A stretch of 64,000 nt of DNA. It comes from Anticarsia gemmatalis (lineage: Eukaryota > Arthropoda > Insecta > Lepidoptera > Erebidae). Positions 36,971-50,484 of this stretch are shown piece after piece. Under the pieces are notes generated by a model. It saw only the letters and a list, made by a program, of their open reading frames with translations. It made no database searches and had not been told where the DNA came from. Positions within the stretch are counted from its first letter, which is position 1; the number at the start of each line of letters is the position of its first letter. The position numbers and the translations under genes are program-made. The stretch spans positions 2,356,001 through 2,420,000 of the forward strand of contig NC_134763.1 in assembly GCF_050436995.1 (NCBI RefSeq), read 5' to 3'.

Positions 36971-39900
36971 ATGGGTTTCAAGGAAATATTTTATTTGATA
37001 GCTTTCGCAACTGTTATCAATGCAGAATATGTTAGCTATGAGAATTTCAAAGTGTATAAAACAGTCCCCGTGTCTGACAATGAAGTACAAATTCTAACAG
37101 ATTTAAGAAAACAAAATGAGTACATGTTTTGGAGTGATATTATTAGTTTGAACGGTGATGTTAGGATTATGGTGGCTCCGGAAAAACAAAATGCGTTTGA
37201 AAAGTACGTCGAAAGTGTTGGAATTACGACCAGAGTTGTTATTGAAAATGTGCAAGAGTAAGTACAATTTATTTATAAAAACAATTTTTAGAAGGATTTT
37301 TGTAGTTACTGAAGACATTAAAGTAACTTGACATCAATGCTGTTTACTATGTATTGTGTCAAATGGCTTTAAAAATATACTATTAATGTTTATAGTTGTA
37401 ATTGTGAAATATATCTCTAATTCCATTGTGTATAAAGAATAATATTTCCTAAATTACGCAAGATTTCACAACGTCAAAAAGTCTTCAAGAATTAAATTTT
37501 CTTACAATCCTAACTAAACTAATTATCCTGCCACTCAAAGCAAAACCTTACTAATTAGAAATTGTCAAAAACTTTCAGAGAAATCAACAACCAACTTCGG
37601 CGTCCAGCTACTCGAAGCACCAACTACGCTTGGGATTACTACCTATCACTTGACGAAATTAATGCATGGCTTGAGAAAATAGCAAGTGAAAATCCTAATG
37701 TTGTCACCCTGGTCAATATTGGAACTTCTGTAGAAGGCCGATTCATCAGAGGTGTCAAAATTGATTTCAAGAAACAAGCAGATCCAGTCATAGGTATGAT
37801 TGAAGGAGGTATACATTCAAGAGAATGGATTTCACCGGCTACCGTTACGTACATTATTAATGAGTTCTTGACCTCTACTGACCCCAATGTGAGGGCTGTT
37901 GCTGAGAATATTGTGTGGCACATCTTCCCTGTTGTAAATCCTGATGGATATGCTTATACTTTTAGTAATGTAAGTATGTTTCATTTTTACAATCATGTCA
38001 TGCATACCTTTTATAAATGCGAAGCCCTACCTGTCTGTCTTTTACGTTTTCAAGGTTGGAGCACTAAACCAATTTTCATCAATTTTTGTGTAGAATTTTT
38101 TAAAAATGTCTTATTTCGAAAAAAAAGTACTGCTAAAAACAAGCATTTTGTCTAAATAACAAGCAAGCGATCCCACACTAGTCAGGTCATAACATCATAC
38201 ATTTTTTTAAAGATTAAATAATCAACTGATTTTCTTTTGTAATAGTAAAAAAGCCTTTTTTTATATCGGAGTCGAGTTAAAGTATAAATATTTTTCTTAC
38301 ATTCGTTTACAAGAGTATGAAAATGTGTTTTCCTTAAATCAGAGCCAGGTAATAATGTATTATAATATTTGTTGGTCTTTTAAAGAACCGCATGTGGAGA
38401 AAGAACAGGAACACTACAAACTTCACTCCATGTGGAGCGTGGGGTGTGTCTGATGATATCAGTAATGGAATCGATTTGAACAGAAACTTCGGTTTTCTGT
38501 GGATGAGTAAGTAAAATACTTAAATTATATTTTTTCCTTGACAGTAGAAATATTATTGTCATTATAATAATATTTCAAACAGCCTTTTTTGCAAAGTTTA
38601 TAACAGCACTTCTCATGTCATGCCATTATCTGACCTTGGGCAGTACAAACTAATCATAATTACCAAATATTTAGAAATTCAAATTCTTAAGTTTGGTATT
38701 TTCTTAAATTAGTATCGTCAGTTACAAGCAATAAAGTAGCTTCTTTCCATTAAAAAAATAAACTTTATGTCGCTTGTAAGAATATTTAAATATTGTTCGC
38801 CCTTTTGTTATCTAAAAAAGAATTTTATATATTGATAAACATTATCGGTATGGCCATTATCTTGACTATAAGCCTAATCGGTAATATTGACACACTTAAA
38901 TAATAAACTAGTATCTGGATCAAGTTCTTAGCTCAGACAGTATCTTATCTACGTTGGGAAAATTATGACCATTTACTATAGGTACTGTGTATATCCATAC
39001 TAATCTAGTTTTCTCAGAAACTAAATACAGGCCTTATATTCCGTTTTTGTAGGATTCGTTGTAGCAATATCAAAACGACACACATAGACATTTTAAACTG
39101 TTAGTTTCTTGCCGTTTCTTGTCACGAGCAACCAGCTTTCCTGAAACGGACAAGAAATACCATATTTATATAATTATTTAAAAAACTTTATACGAAGTTT
39201 ACGAAATATAAAAAAAAAGAATTTGAAATTGATTTGACGAAGTTAGCCCTCTAAAGTGCATAATATAATAACCATTAGTTATTGTCAGTTATACAAGATG
39301 TTTGTTGTTTGTAAAGATCTCGAGTACACTGTGCAACATTAGTTGTTATTATTTACAGGGAAAAAGCCTCCCTAATAGCTTTTTACTGTAGCCGATAAGT
39401 ATTCACTCTGTATTCTAGGTGTCATCCAACGGGTTATAGTAAAATCAGCGACATTTTATTACAGCTGTCGGAGCATCAAACAACCCTTGCGCAGAAACCT
39501 TCGCTGGTCCTTCTGCGTTCTCTGAGCCTGAATCCAGGGCTATCAGGGACTACGTCACTCGTATCCAGAGGGAAGGTCGCATGATCTTCTACTTCGCATT
39601 CCATTCTTACTCCCAAATGGTGCTAGTGCCGTACAGTCATGTTGGCGGTTACGACGTTTTGGAAGCATCTAATTATGCTGACATGGTAAATGATATTTTA
39701 AAATATCTTCTGTCCTACTCTTATACAAAGGTTTTTCGAATTTCTCCATTTTCGCAATAGCGATTACTGTTAATCACGTTAGCAATTACCCAGGTAACCT
39801 TGGTCTTCGTCTTTGATCTAAGAAACGATTGTGATTGTCATCAATTAGTCCATATTTCCAATAAAATAGACATGAAACATATAATCCTAAAATTGATGAT

Positions 39901-41302
39901 GACACATACAGTGATTTAAAAATCCTAATTAATTTGATTAATGAGATAAAAAATGTATTAATTTGATAACCAAATTTAAATACATAAGTAAATATGCTTA
40001 CATACGTAAAATAACTACAACTCTCACCCTTCTCTTTTAATTCAATTATAATATGTTAGACAGGGATAGCGAATTATCATTGTTTCTCTAGCAAATTGCA
40101 TGACAGCTGAACATCATCAATGATAATGTTATTTTTTTTTAGTACATTTATATATAAAAATGTGTCCCACTGATCAGCAAGGGTCTCCTTTGGTAATAAG
40201 TGAGAGGGTAGGCCTTGAGTCCATCAAACTGGCCAACTGCGGGTTGGGGAATTATCGTACTGTACCGATTTTACTTTTTCATTACATTCCTTGAAGTACG
40301 AGAATGGTTCTTACGTAGAAAATTGGAAAACAAAATATTAAAAAATACAAAATTAACGAATTATCTGTTAGGCAGTTCATGTTCACCGAGTCAGCTAGTA
40401 CAGAATAATAATTTCATGTTTCAGTACGAGATTGCGATCAGAGGCATGGACAAACTAAAGGCAAAACACGGCACTGACTACGTAGTGGGGACATCAAAGG
40501 ATATTCTGTGTAAGTAACGGAGTATAAAGTGTATTACTTATCTCATAGTAACAGCTGGTTTTATACAGTAGTAATCAACTTAAATGAATGAGAGTTTATC
40601 AGTAACTGGAATTTTTACTACCTTTTCATCACTTAACTGCAAAATAGGGCTGAATTTTTGCTACCACAGGTGCCAATAATTGTCTTCTGAAGTTGTTTAC
40701 ACCTTATCGGAAGGTTTCAGTCTTAAAGATTATAGAATTACAGTCCTAAAACTCAACTACATAGAAAAAACCATATTTTCAATGCATTTCTGTTATATTA
40801 CGAAGTAAGAGTAAGGTTTCCAAAGACGATGTCCAGAATAAAGTGAGTGGAGGAAGAAGATGGGAAGAACATGGGATTCATACCATGGAAGAGAGAGAGA
40901 TTACTTTATGTACATAATATATGTCATATATTAATATGACAAAAATACAATTTAAAGAATAGTATTGACTAAGCAATCAAATTTCTACTAATATTTTTAC
41001 ATGATCAGAAGGTATAATCAGTCTTCTATCTTTCTTCAGATGAAGTCAGTGGTTCCAGCTTTGACTGGGTCCGAGGAGTCGCAGACGTTCCCATAGTCTA
41101 CCTCTTCGAGCTTCGTGATGTTGGAGAATACGGTTTCCTCCTCCCTCCAGAACAGATCATTCCCAACAACCAAGAGATCATGGCTAGTCTTATAGAAATG
41201 GAGAAAGTGACGAGAAGCTTGGGCTACTACCAGTACAATTCTGGAGCGAAGATTCTCTACAGTTTTGTGATGCTTATGTTAGGTTTATTTGTTACTTTGT
41301 AA
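36971..41302 (+). CDS. CP3: secreted M14A zinc carboxypeptidase, A-type pocket, tandem copy of CP2
   Basis: Exons: 36971-37257, 37579-37969, 38386-38506, 39465-39685, 40425-40509, 41040-41302. They give 455 aa in frame. Coding exon lengths (287, 391, 121, 221, 85) equal those of CP2, and the sequences are closely similar, so this is a recent tandem duplicate about 640 bp downstream. It has a signal peptide (MGFKEIF), a propeptide, zinc motif HSRE (H175, E178; the usual Ala is Ser here), RMWRKNR, IDLNRNF, FHSY (H313), split-codon Tyr369 and ELRD (E392). The specificity position is Phe376 (SGSSFDW, bases 41060-41062) instead of the Asp of CP2, so A-type preference is predicted. The C terminus ends in a hydrophobic tail (FVMLMLGLFVTL), consistent with a GPI anchor. 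Intron 4 carries a SINE fragment (40163-40251). Confidence 0.94.
40163..40251 (-). mobile_element. SINE (family A) 3' fragment in CP3 intron 4
   Basis: TGTCCCACTGATCAGCAAGG to CAACTGCGGGTTGGGGA, which is family A on the minus strand. It lies about 170 bp before the exon 5 acceptor. A 100-codon frame reading through this into exon 5 is not a real coding extension. Confidence 0.7.
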
Positions 41303-44300
41303 ATGAGATTTAATCTGTTCGTACTAAATATATGTTGAAATATATTTTTTGTTTGTACTTGACTTATTTAACCTGCTGATATTACACCAGGCTTTTTCAG
41401 CTTTATGTGAATGTGCTGGACATTTAAAACATAGTTATAAAGCTTAAACATTATAAAAATCCGTGAAAACTTTTCCAGGCATCAATGTTTCACTTTAGTA
41501 TTTATAAGCAGTCAGAAATTATTATAGCGTAAATGCCGTCAAAATTTCAAAAGTATTTTAAGAAACATACTTAAGAAATATTATTGAATTTCAGCATTCA
41601 GAGAAATTTCAGGTCATTACTTGAGATATGTGTGTACAACAACAAAATTATTTTGATCCTAACTTCTATGTAACGTTCACTTTCATCACTAATTACTACT
41701 CAGTCATTCTTCCACAATCACACCAGTAACCCAAAATTCTCTCCAAAATTTGCACTCTACCAAAAAAAACATTCCCAAAATATACCCTAAACACATAACC
41801 AAGCATCCTTTCTTAGCAATAACGTCACATTTCAGCTGGCCTTATAAACAAAAGGTAAATAATAATAAACGGCGCACTCGTGACGCGTGACTGAAATCTC
41901 ATGTTGTGTGACAGACACAAATCATAACGTGCGGGTTGGGTTCAACAGGGAAAGGGGTGGAGTCGCTTTGAATGTATATTTTTTTGATAGAGCGCATAAG
42001 TTTTTGAATGGTTCCCGACCATCCCTAGGCGTACGCCGTAGTAAAATCTTTGCTTATGCAATTTTTTTATTCTTTACTATCATTTATATATATGTAAACT
42101 TAGGTATATAAAATCATGCCTTCTTGCCATAGGTGTAGGCAGAGACCAAAGAATGCCAATTGGTGCTAATTTATCATTTCAGTTATATTGATAATATTGT
42201 TTTGCTTCGTGGTAGATTATTTAAATACAACCATTTCTTTAAAAAATATAGAGTTTGTTTCATGCATGTTTCGTTTCGAGTTTTCATCTATAGATGATTT
42301 TCATCTATAAATAATTAAATACAAATTAAAATAATTGAATACCTATTAATAAAATACAGGGTATTTAATTTTAGGTATTCAATTAAATACAGACAGACAA
42401 ATACATTAATTAAATACACGGTATTTAATTTTAATTTGTATGAATCGTTTTGATAAAATCCCCACCTTTAACTGCTTACTTGGTTTCTGGTACCACATTA
42501 GTTTAGCTGCACATATTCTTGTCCTTCTACAACGCGTCACAAAAATAATTAGCCTAAAAATATTCGACATACTCCTTCAAAACCAATACCAAGTCAAGTG
42601 TCCATGAATAACGAGACGAATCCACACATTTCCCTGTCACTGTCATATTCAATTTGTATGATAATATTTGGTAATGATCTCTCTTTTTATTGTTTTCCTC
42701 TCAAACGTTGCGTAAAATTAAACTGTTTAGGAGATATTACGTCACACATACTTATTAGGGGTGTAAAGTCAACCCTTTACTGCTCATGACAGAAGTACGC
42801 TTGACTTATTGGATTTGCAGCACAAAACAAATATCGTCCTATGCTAATTATTTTATGATGCAAAAACACAAAATTCGTGATTGAAAACGGCTTAAAGATT
42901 TTGGAAAATACAACTTACCCAAATACAACCCTTACTTTGACAAGAAATTTTTTTTTCTTCGGAATTTGGTATCAAAATTGACATTTGAAACAATATATTT
43001 TAACTATAGTTAGGTAAATGTACCAATAAATAATTCTCCGGTTCTTTTTCCCACATAACTGTCGGAGTTGACTTACTGATATAACCATTAACCCGCACTT
43101 TTTTGTGATTACGATTATACGAAATACGATTTTTCCTTCTTAATATTTCGTATCTAATAGATACATCTAAATGTCCTGAAATTAGAAAATAAACGAAAAG
43201 GAAATTATTACATTTACTTATCTAAGAAAATACTTGCACCAAGATTTTTTCAACCACCAAGGCAGGGGGTAAAACTTGGTTCTAAAATAAGAAGGGAACC
43301 CCTGACAACCCCTTAGCATCATCAATCATTCAAAAGTCGCTAATGAGTTGAAACTAAACATTACTTAGAGCCAATTTGCTAAACTACCAGTTAAACTAGA
43401 CCTCTAAGCACATAGCAATATCAAAGAACACAAGATCAACTTTACACTGGACATCCAGTATACAAAGATCTCTCGTGTAGCCAGCAATTTGGGAGATGAG
43501 GGGTCAGGTTAAAATGGTATTATGTTAGTTAAAAATAACTTAATAATGCAGTTAATGTCTAACCGTATTATAATGCCAATAAATAAGTGGCACGCTCGTT
43601 TATTGGGGTTTTAAAATTTAATGCTAGAATAGATTCTGTGGTGGTTAGGGATCAATGGTTTAATGAGTTCGTCTGTAATGTAGCGAGGGTTTTAGAAAAG
43701 GGTCTTGTGGCAATTTGTTTTTCTATGTAATTATAGCTTTCCCGCAGATTTTTTAAAGAGTTGTAAGAATGACATTGCAATTTTTTGTAATATTTTAAAG
43801 TAGGCAATATTTCAGACCATAGACAAAGTAAGATCATAGAATTACTAAGTGCGTGAATAAATTAATCGCTAATAAAGACCAATAAACATGTTATACGACG
43901 ACAATAACCTTCCATTCTTGCAAATATTTTTACCTTTTTGGGTTTTTTTCTGACAGACAAAAATATTTTCTGCTGCTTTAAATAGTATAAATAAAAATTC
44001 CAAACACGGAATTATATTTAGGTAATACGGAACCCCTTTCAATTAAACATCGCCACTCTCATATATTTATAATCGTGTTTAAAAAGGTAGGTTATTTGTT
44101 ATAATTAGTATTGTGACCATCAAAGAGCTTTTATTATAACCGGATTTCGTTCCCATAGTTTTATTTTGATATTCAAATTATGATATACGATGTCTCAAAC
44201 CGGGAATGTCCGTTCAAATTAACGATCATAGTGACACCACATTTAAATATATTTTATGGTGAAATAATGTGTTTTTAGTTTTTAATGGCGTTTTCAAGCT

Positions 44301-45330
44301 TTTAAAATGTAATGGAGAAACGATAAGGTAACTATTTTTATTTTTTATGACACCTCTTTTTGTGCTTACTTTTGGCTTCTGTGTGCGGTTAATATTATGT
44401 ATCTTCTAGAGTAAAAAACTAAGAAAAATTACAACTGCTAAGTACTTTTTTAATTAATAAAGTGTAATTTTGATTATTCCAATCTCAAATTAAGGGAGAT
44501 GCATATATTTATAACTAAGCAACAGACGATACTAAAAGACATCGACAAAATGATGCTCCTTTATACTTTTTCCAAAATTGAATAAGTATTATAAGTAAAC
44601 TGTACTAAGTGGTGTTCCTTGGTTTCTGCTAACCCCTATGCGTTAAAGCGTGAGTATGCAGGTATGTATCTAAAAACGATTTTTTTTCTCTGTTTCTGTC
44701 TTCAAAGTAACCTAAATCTGTAGACAAGCATTGTATTTTCACCCCCAAATTTCAACATTCCTTTGGCGCAGTTAAACTGTCATTAATTACAGAAAGAGAA
44801 TCATTATTTTTGTTTTTATCAATATGTTGACAGTTGCCACTCCCTGAGGGGTAGTTTATTTTAAAATAAGTGTATCTCATGTTTTCAGTGTCGACGACAA
44901 TAATAATTTTGACGAAGAATTTGGGTTTCCTGAATATCTAAAAATAAACAGCGAAGTACGCATACAATCAATGAAACTATGTATTTATAAAATTAATTTT
45001 ATTATCAGTATCGAGATACAGTCAATAAAAACTATGTATTTATAAAATTAATTTTTATTATCAGTACATTTTAAATAATAAATAAATATATTCATAACAT
45101 TTTAATAAATATTGTCTTACAAAAGGTCCTTAAAACTAAGAAATAATTAAAATTATCAAAACCATAATAATTTTATAATCTCAACATTACGAATACTTAT
45201 GAGATTTTCTTTTCGACACCAAAATCAGACCTACATATTTGATAGGAGGTGATTTTGTTAAAACCCTTTGATAACACATTTAAATCCAGGTAGAACATTT
45301 TGGTTATTTGAAACAGTGTGTTTTAAAAAC
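41303..45330. other. Gene-free spacer between CP3 and the desaturase
   Basis: 4 kb with no supported gene. A low-complexity inverted and direct repeat region of AT-rich ATTTAATT units lies at about 42311-42440. A repeat fragment at 42115-42165 (GGCAGAGACCAAAGAATGCC) resembles one near 24650. About 44,979-45,063 contains a tandem duplication of roughly 35 bp (ACTATGTATTTATAAAATTA) next to the desaturase polyadenylation area. Confidence 0.45.
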
Positions 45331-47086
45331 TCAATCTTTACATTTTTCATGAAGTAATTTAAGAGATCCATCTCCAGTTCTCAACGCCCTACTTTTAATA
45401 ATATGTTCAGGTACAACCTTCAGATCATAAGCCCAACCAATCTTAGCAGCCAGATCTATGAACAACTTCGTATAGTTGAAGAAATTGCTCCCCAATTCCC
45501 CACTTCTATAGTCCCAGGGAAAGACATGATGGTAGTTGTGGAAGCCTTCTCCAAAGGTAGCTAAAGAAACGATTCTGCTTTGTCCAGACATGATGTTTCT
45601 ATCATAAGGCTTGTTTCCAATGAGATGGGCAGCACTGTTGACTAGAAAGAAGACGTGAAAGTTGAAGACGTATCGCATGATGGTGATGTTCCACGCATTG
45701 TTCAAAGTCTCCCCCCAGAAGACGATGGGGATGAGTGTGGGTAACACCAGGCTGATCATTGGCAGCATGATTTTGGCGTGTCTGAAATAAAGAAAAGGCT
45801 AGGTTAAAATTGTCTGAAATACAAGTTTTCAAATCAGTCAATTTGCAATGAAGGTCTTTGGACTTAAAAATTGTGTGATGCACAAATAAATGAATCAAGA
45901 ATTATATGCGTTTTTTATAACTAAACCAAATAATAAAATAGTTTACTCTAAGAAGAATTCTTTTTTATATTATTTCTTAGATCCGTGACCTCTATAATGA
46001 TTTAGAAATGTGCAAAATTAGATCATGATAAAATAATTTCTATTGTATTGTATGTTTTACAAAACATTAAACCTACTCACCTATGCTGAAACCTGAGAAC
46101 CGGATTATTAAACAAATCAGACAGGTCCATGAGTTGCCCTCGTTTTTTTACTTCTGGATGTTTTTTAACAAACAACCATCCTATATGTGAATAGAAGAAT
46201 CCTCTGCTAGCATTATGAGGATCAGCATCCGTGTCACTAAACTTATGATGAACTCTGTGATCCCTGACCCAGTGTGTCGCCCTCTGATTGGCTATTGAAA
46301 GGAATATCATGAGTATAATTTGCAAGGGCATTTTCGCTTTGAAAGCTTTATGTGACCATAGCCTGTGGGCTCCAGCCGTGACGCCAATTGTTGCTGCTAT
46401 GTATGATAGGTATGCTATAAGAGAAAAATATTACAGATAATAAATCTTATTTTTTGGTAGAAGGTTGAGATATTAAAATAGTAAGATAGAAGATATTAAA
46501 GTAGTAATATGGTTTCAAAATAATATTTTTTTTTATGATAAATAAAATGTAACTTCTTCTATGGAATAAATCCAAAAAATAAAAAAGGGAGAACAAAATA
46601 TAGCTGCTCTTTAAAAAATTGTGAGATATTTTTCACTTAGTTACCAATATTAAATACCGTAAGAGCAAAAATCAAAGACTATCACACAAAAGTAATTTCA
46701 CTGCAAAAAAGTTCACCACACTCAACATGAACACAACAAATTTTCTGTGAAAAAATACAGCCACATTACTTGCTATCATGACAAACATTTTTAAAACAAA
46801 TTTATTACTGAAATTACCTTCATTGTCATTATAATAATAAAAAATATTGACTAAAAAAGTTATTTACCTACTTACCGAACAAAACCGTATGCCACTTTGC
46901 TTCAGTGAAACACAAATACAATCCATAAAAAGCAGCGCAATGCAAATATCCCATCACAAATATATTCTTGTACACTATTTCATATTTCCTTAACCCTGCT
47001 TTAGCTGGTACCAACATTTCATCATCTTCTATCAAAGGTACATCAGTGTAACACAATTCTTCGTTCACTAATCCATTCGGTGCCAT
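45331..47086 (-). CDS. Acyl-CoA desaturase, moth Delta11-like (xxxQ) type, MSGQ motif
   Basis: An integral ER membrane enzyme that inserts a double bond into fatty acyl-CoA using a di-iron centre and cytochrome b5. Coding exons (minus): 47086-46876, 46414-46081, 45781-45331. GT/AG borders are sound and the phases fit. The product is 331 aa. Histidine boxes: HRLWSH (87-92), HRVHH (123-127) and HNYHH (263-267), plus the conserved NSAAH. Typical moth desaturase stretches are DTDADPHNA, GWLFVKKHPEV, LPTLIP, FWGET, FPWDYR and RALRTGDG. The tetrapeptide before the third box, used to name desaturase clades, reads MSGQ (residues 246-249, bases 45591-45580). It is not KPSE or NPVE (Delta9 groups) nor LPAQ. 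A TTTGCAG acceptor ends at 47095, eight bases before the ATG, so a non-coding 5' exon lies further upstream. Candidate AATAAA signals lie at 45059-45054 and 45003-44998. Substrate and regiochemistry cannot be told from sequence. Confidence 0.93.
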
Positions 47087-47293
47087 TTTGGTTTCTGCAA
47101 AAACAAATTAATTGCTTCGTTTATACTGAGTAAATTATTTGTATTAGTTATTTGAACTTAATCATTGAGTCTTGTTCTTAGTTCAAATATTATTGGCGTA
47201 TTGGTTTTGTAAGGTGAGTACACATTGGCGTAATTAATTGTAGCAGAACGTTTAAAATCCTCTTTCGTACATTACTATCTTTTTCTTTTCCTT

Positions 47294-47386
47294 TCTTTTA
47301 AAAGACAATTCCCTAACTAAGGATTACTCTTGTGTCGTGAGGACTTCTACAAACATACAAACAAGAGAAACAGAGTACAACGTAGT
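47294..47386 (-). mobile_element. SINE (family B) 3' fragment
   Basis: AAAAGACAATTCCCTAACTA and TGTGTCGTGAGGACTTCTAC match the 3' part of family B in minus orientation. It sits upstream of the desaturase coding start, possibly in its 5' UTR intron. Confidence 0.65.
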
Positions 47387-48040
47387 AACGTAACATTCAA
47401 GCTCATTCTTGATCATGACTTATACTTGATTTTTTGCAGATTGGTCAAGAAATTGTTCATCTCCGTTTCCAACACGCACATACACAACACAACGCACATT
47501 AAGGTCCAAAAATCAGCAACTACTTTAAAATGATTACACCAAGAAAATGAACGCCTTTTCATTGTTACTAATAAGAACCCTTCTTATTATTATTATTAAA
47601 ATATAGGTATAATATTTATTGACCTTAGTCGATTCAAATTATTTTTGTTTTTGCAAGCGTCCATCTGTCCACGTGTCTTCAAGCAAATAACGTTTAAGAC
47701 TTAATTGAGGAAAATCTGTCATCATTTAATTTCCACCTATTTGTACTACTTAGACAACTCTTTTTTCTCACTTTAGTAATAGGTATAATCATGGGCAATA
47801 TTATGACACAATCATTCTCAAATTCTAACGTTATTTTAAAATAATATTCATAAATATAATGAGGTACTTTACCAATTTTTTTACTCTGAGTTATTCATGT
47901 TAGTACGAGTAATCAATTTTGAAACGGGTTTAGTAAAAATACTATATACCGAGATTACTAAGATACAAACAGTAGGGGATAATAAGTTCATATATCTATT
48001 AGAGCGAAAAATATAGAACCATTTAAAACAAAACAGCAAT

Positions 48041-48260
48041 TTTTTTTTTTTTTTTAAAGACAACTCCCGCACTAAGAATTGCTCGTGTCGCGGGGACTTT
48101 TACAAACATACAAACAACGGACACAAAGCACAACCAGACCCGAAACAATAATTTGTGGATCGCACAAATAATTTATTGCTCCGTGTAGGAATCGAACCCA
48201 CGACCTCCCGATGCAGTGGTATCGGCGTGGTGACCTAAACCACTGCGCCACGGAGGCAGT
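48041..48260 (-). mobile_element. SINE (family B), full length
   Basis: Near-identical to 28744-28983: head CCTCCGTGGCGCAGTGGTTT at the right end, B box, body, and a T-rich end (A tail) at 48041-48055. The 63-codon minus-strand frame here is the SINE, not a gene. Confidence 0.85.
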
Positions 48261-50247
48261 CAAATCAGTTCTTATTCAAATTGCAAAACAATTTGAATAA
48301 GAACTATGTATGTATGTACTTATAGTTTTTAGTAGAAGATCAGTCTGACATAAGATAATAGACCTATTTATGCTCGTAACTTTCCTAGCTAGTGTTTGCC
48401 GTAAGTCTATAATAGTAATTGATACGATAACAATAGGAGTTAAAACAATAGCATTTCATGATACTGAATACAAAGCACGGATAATTAATGAGTTTTTCTT
48501 GACGTTATAGTCAAATGAACTAAGTAATTTGGTAATGGATAATGTAAGATGGTTTTATAAGTGATTTATGAAAAATGGTATGACGTAGTGAATTTAAATT
48601 GAGTTATTGAAAACTTCCACATGTACTAACATTTATTACGAATGCGAATGTCTGCTGAACTAATTTAAATTCTTCAGAATAGTAATTGTTGAAAATCGGG
48701 ATAAAAGAGGCCTAGATTTAAAAAGCTGTTATGGCGTATAAACAGAACAAATAAAAACTTGTGTTGATCGAATGACATTCGTAGTAATCTTGGCTACTTT
48801 GTGCGTGACAACTATAATATAATTTAGTTGATTGCTATTAGTGACTCGTGGAATTTAATTCACAACTCTGAAAAGATCACACATAGAAGCGTAGCGTTGC
48901 TTTAACAGACAAATAAAATGAAATTAAACACAATTTAAAATTGTATAAATGCTGCAAAATACACGTTTATAAAGTGAATAAAAAGTTGTAAACCTATATT
49001 TGCTTTCTACGGGCAAAAAGTTTAATATTTCATGAGCGACAAAGTGGCAGTTTGCAACCACTGTGTGTTTGTGTTTTAATTATGTGTTTTGTAACAGAAA
49101 AATATGGACAAAGCAGGTTTAAAAGTAATTACTATGTTAACTTTATATGATAATTTTATTAATGCTTTTAGATGTTTGGGTGGTTATTTCTAAACCACGC
49201 AAATACTGAGGAACAGATTTTGATGGAACTTGGCATGGAACACGACAGGCAATATCAGCTTTGGCCCGTGGTGCTTCCACAACAGTCATAAAAAGTAAAG
49301 TCCATGCGAAGGGAGTTGCAAGAAAGAGCTAGTACGGTATTAAAATTTTTCTACACATAATTCCACTGCTGGGCAAGGATATGTCCCCGAAATGGGAAAG
49401 ATCTACCACGTTGCCCGAGTCCGTGTTGCGTGGGCTTCGCATAAGTATTTTTTTAATAACTAATGGAAACTATTATACAAGTCTACAGAGTAGCTATTTT
49501 CTATTATATCAATTAATTAATTGCTCTACGAAGCAACTACTTTAGCCTCAATAATCAAATAACACAAACATACATCAATAACTTGAAAACGAAATTTATT
49601 TGCCGTCGCCTAACTTTCGTACTAACTTTATGAATAAGGACGTCTAAGATAAAACAATATATTATTTTCGTTTCATAATTAATTTCGGAGAGATAAATAA
49701 TTATTAATGCGGCGTTTTGTATGGAACAAGTTTTCAACTCAACTGTCAACTCACTAAGTTATGATTTTGTGGGGCCCGTACTATACTTGATCAGTTTGTT
49801 CACAAGGCTACGCAAATCTCCGGTACTCAACGATTTGAGTCTTCAAATGACTACCAGCATACGAATCCAGTCGTGGGACGAAAGTGAGCGACTCGTTTAT
49901 CGACCTCAATAATTTGTATAACAGCAGTCGCTTGCAGACTAAAACCTTTGAGTATCGAAGACTTGCGTACCCTTCTGTACGAAGGGTTTATACCCTTCAT
50001 ACAGAAGGCTACGCAAGTCTTACTAGTACTCTTATGAGTACCAGTGGTTTTCATAACTAAGAATCTATATAAAATACTAGCTGACTTTCGCAGCACGCTT
50101 GAACCCTGATTCTTTTAAGTGATGCAAAGCCTTCGTCCGGCTCGTATTCAGTGTCATGGACTCAAAGGTTTCTTTCTCCCTGATCCTGTAAGGCACTGCA
50201 AGCAATAAGACACTACTAAGGAGGTAGAATTTTACATTTATTTTTTA
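48261..50247. other. Gene-free stretch with inverted repeats
   Basis: No gene. A diverged retroelement tail lies at about 49360-49440 (CCACTGCTGGGCAAGGATAT). Nested inverted repeats lie at 49804-50020 (separate entry). Confidence 0.45.
49804..50020. repeat. Nested inverted repeats (foldback cluster)
   Basis: A unit resembling AAGGCTACGCAAGTCT occurs at about 49804, inverted at about 49955-49985, and again in forward orientation at about 50000-50020. The last two form a tight hairpin of about 60 bp. Probably a decayed or tandemly inserted MITE. Confidence 0.6.
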
Positions 50248-50484
50248 CTAGCTGACCCGTGCAACTTTGCTTGCGTCACATAGGAGCAAATGGGTCATAA
50301 TTTTCCCCGTTTTTGTATTTTTTTTTACTGTTACTCTGCTCCTATTGGTCGTAGCGTGATGATTTATAGCCTAAAGCCTTTCTCGATAAATGTGCTATCT
50401 AACACTGAAAGAATTTTTCAAATCGAACCAGTAGTTCCTGAAATAAGCGCGTTCAAACAAACAAACAAACAAAACAAGTATAGA
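50248..50484 (-). mobile_element. Non-autonomous Helitron-like element, minus strand
   Basis: On the minus strand it begins TCTATACTT and ends CTAG, inserted between host A and T. A short CGCAA/TTGC-type hairpin region precedes the end. Its body (GCGCTTATTTCAGGAACTAC, ACGGGGAAAATTATGACCCA) matches the element at 51111. It has no Rep/helicase coding. Confidence 0.75.

Noticed and set aside
40215..40517. 100-codon frame reading from SINE into CP3 exon 5
   Set aside because: It reads through the intron acceptor. The paralogues show that exon 5 starts at 40425 after the AG.
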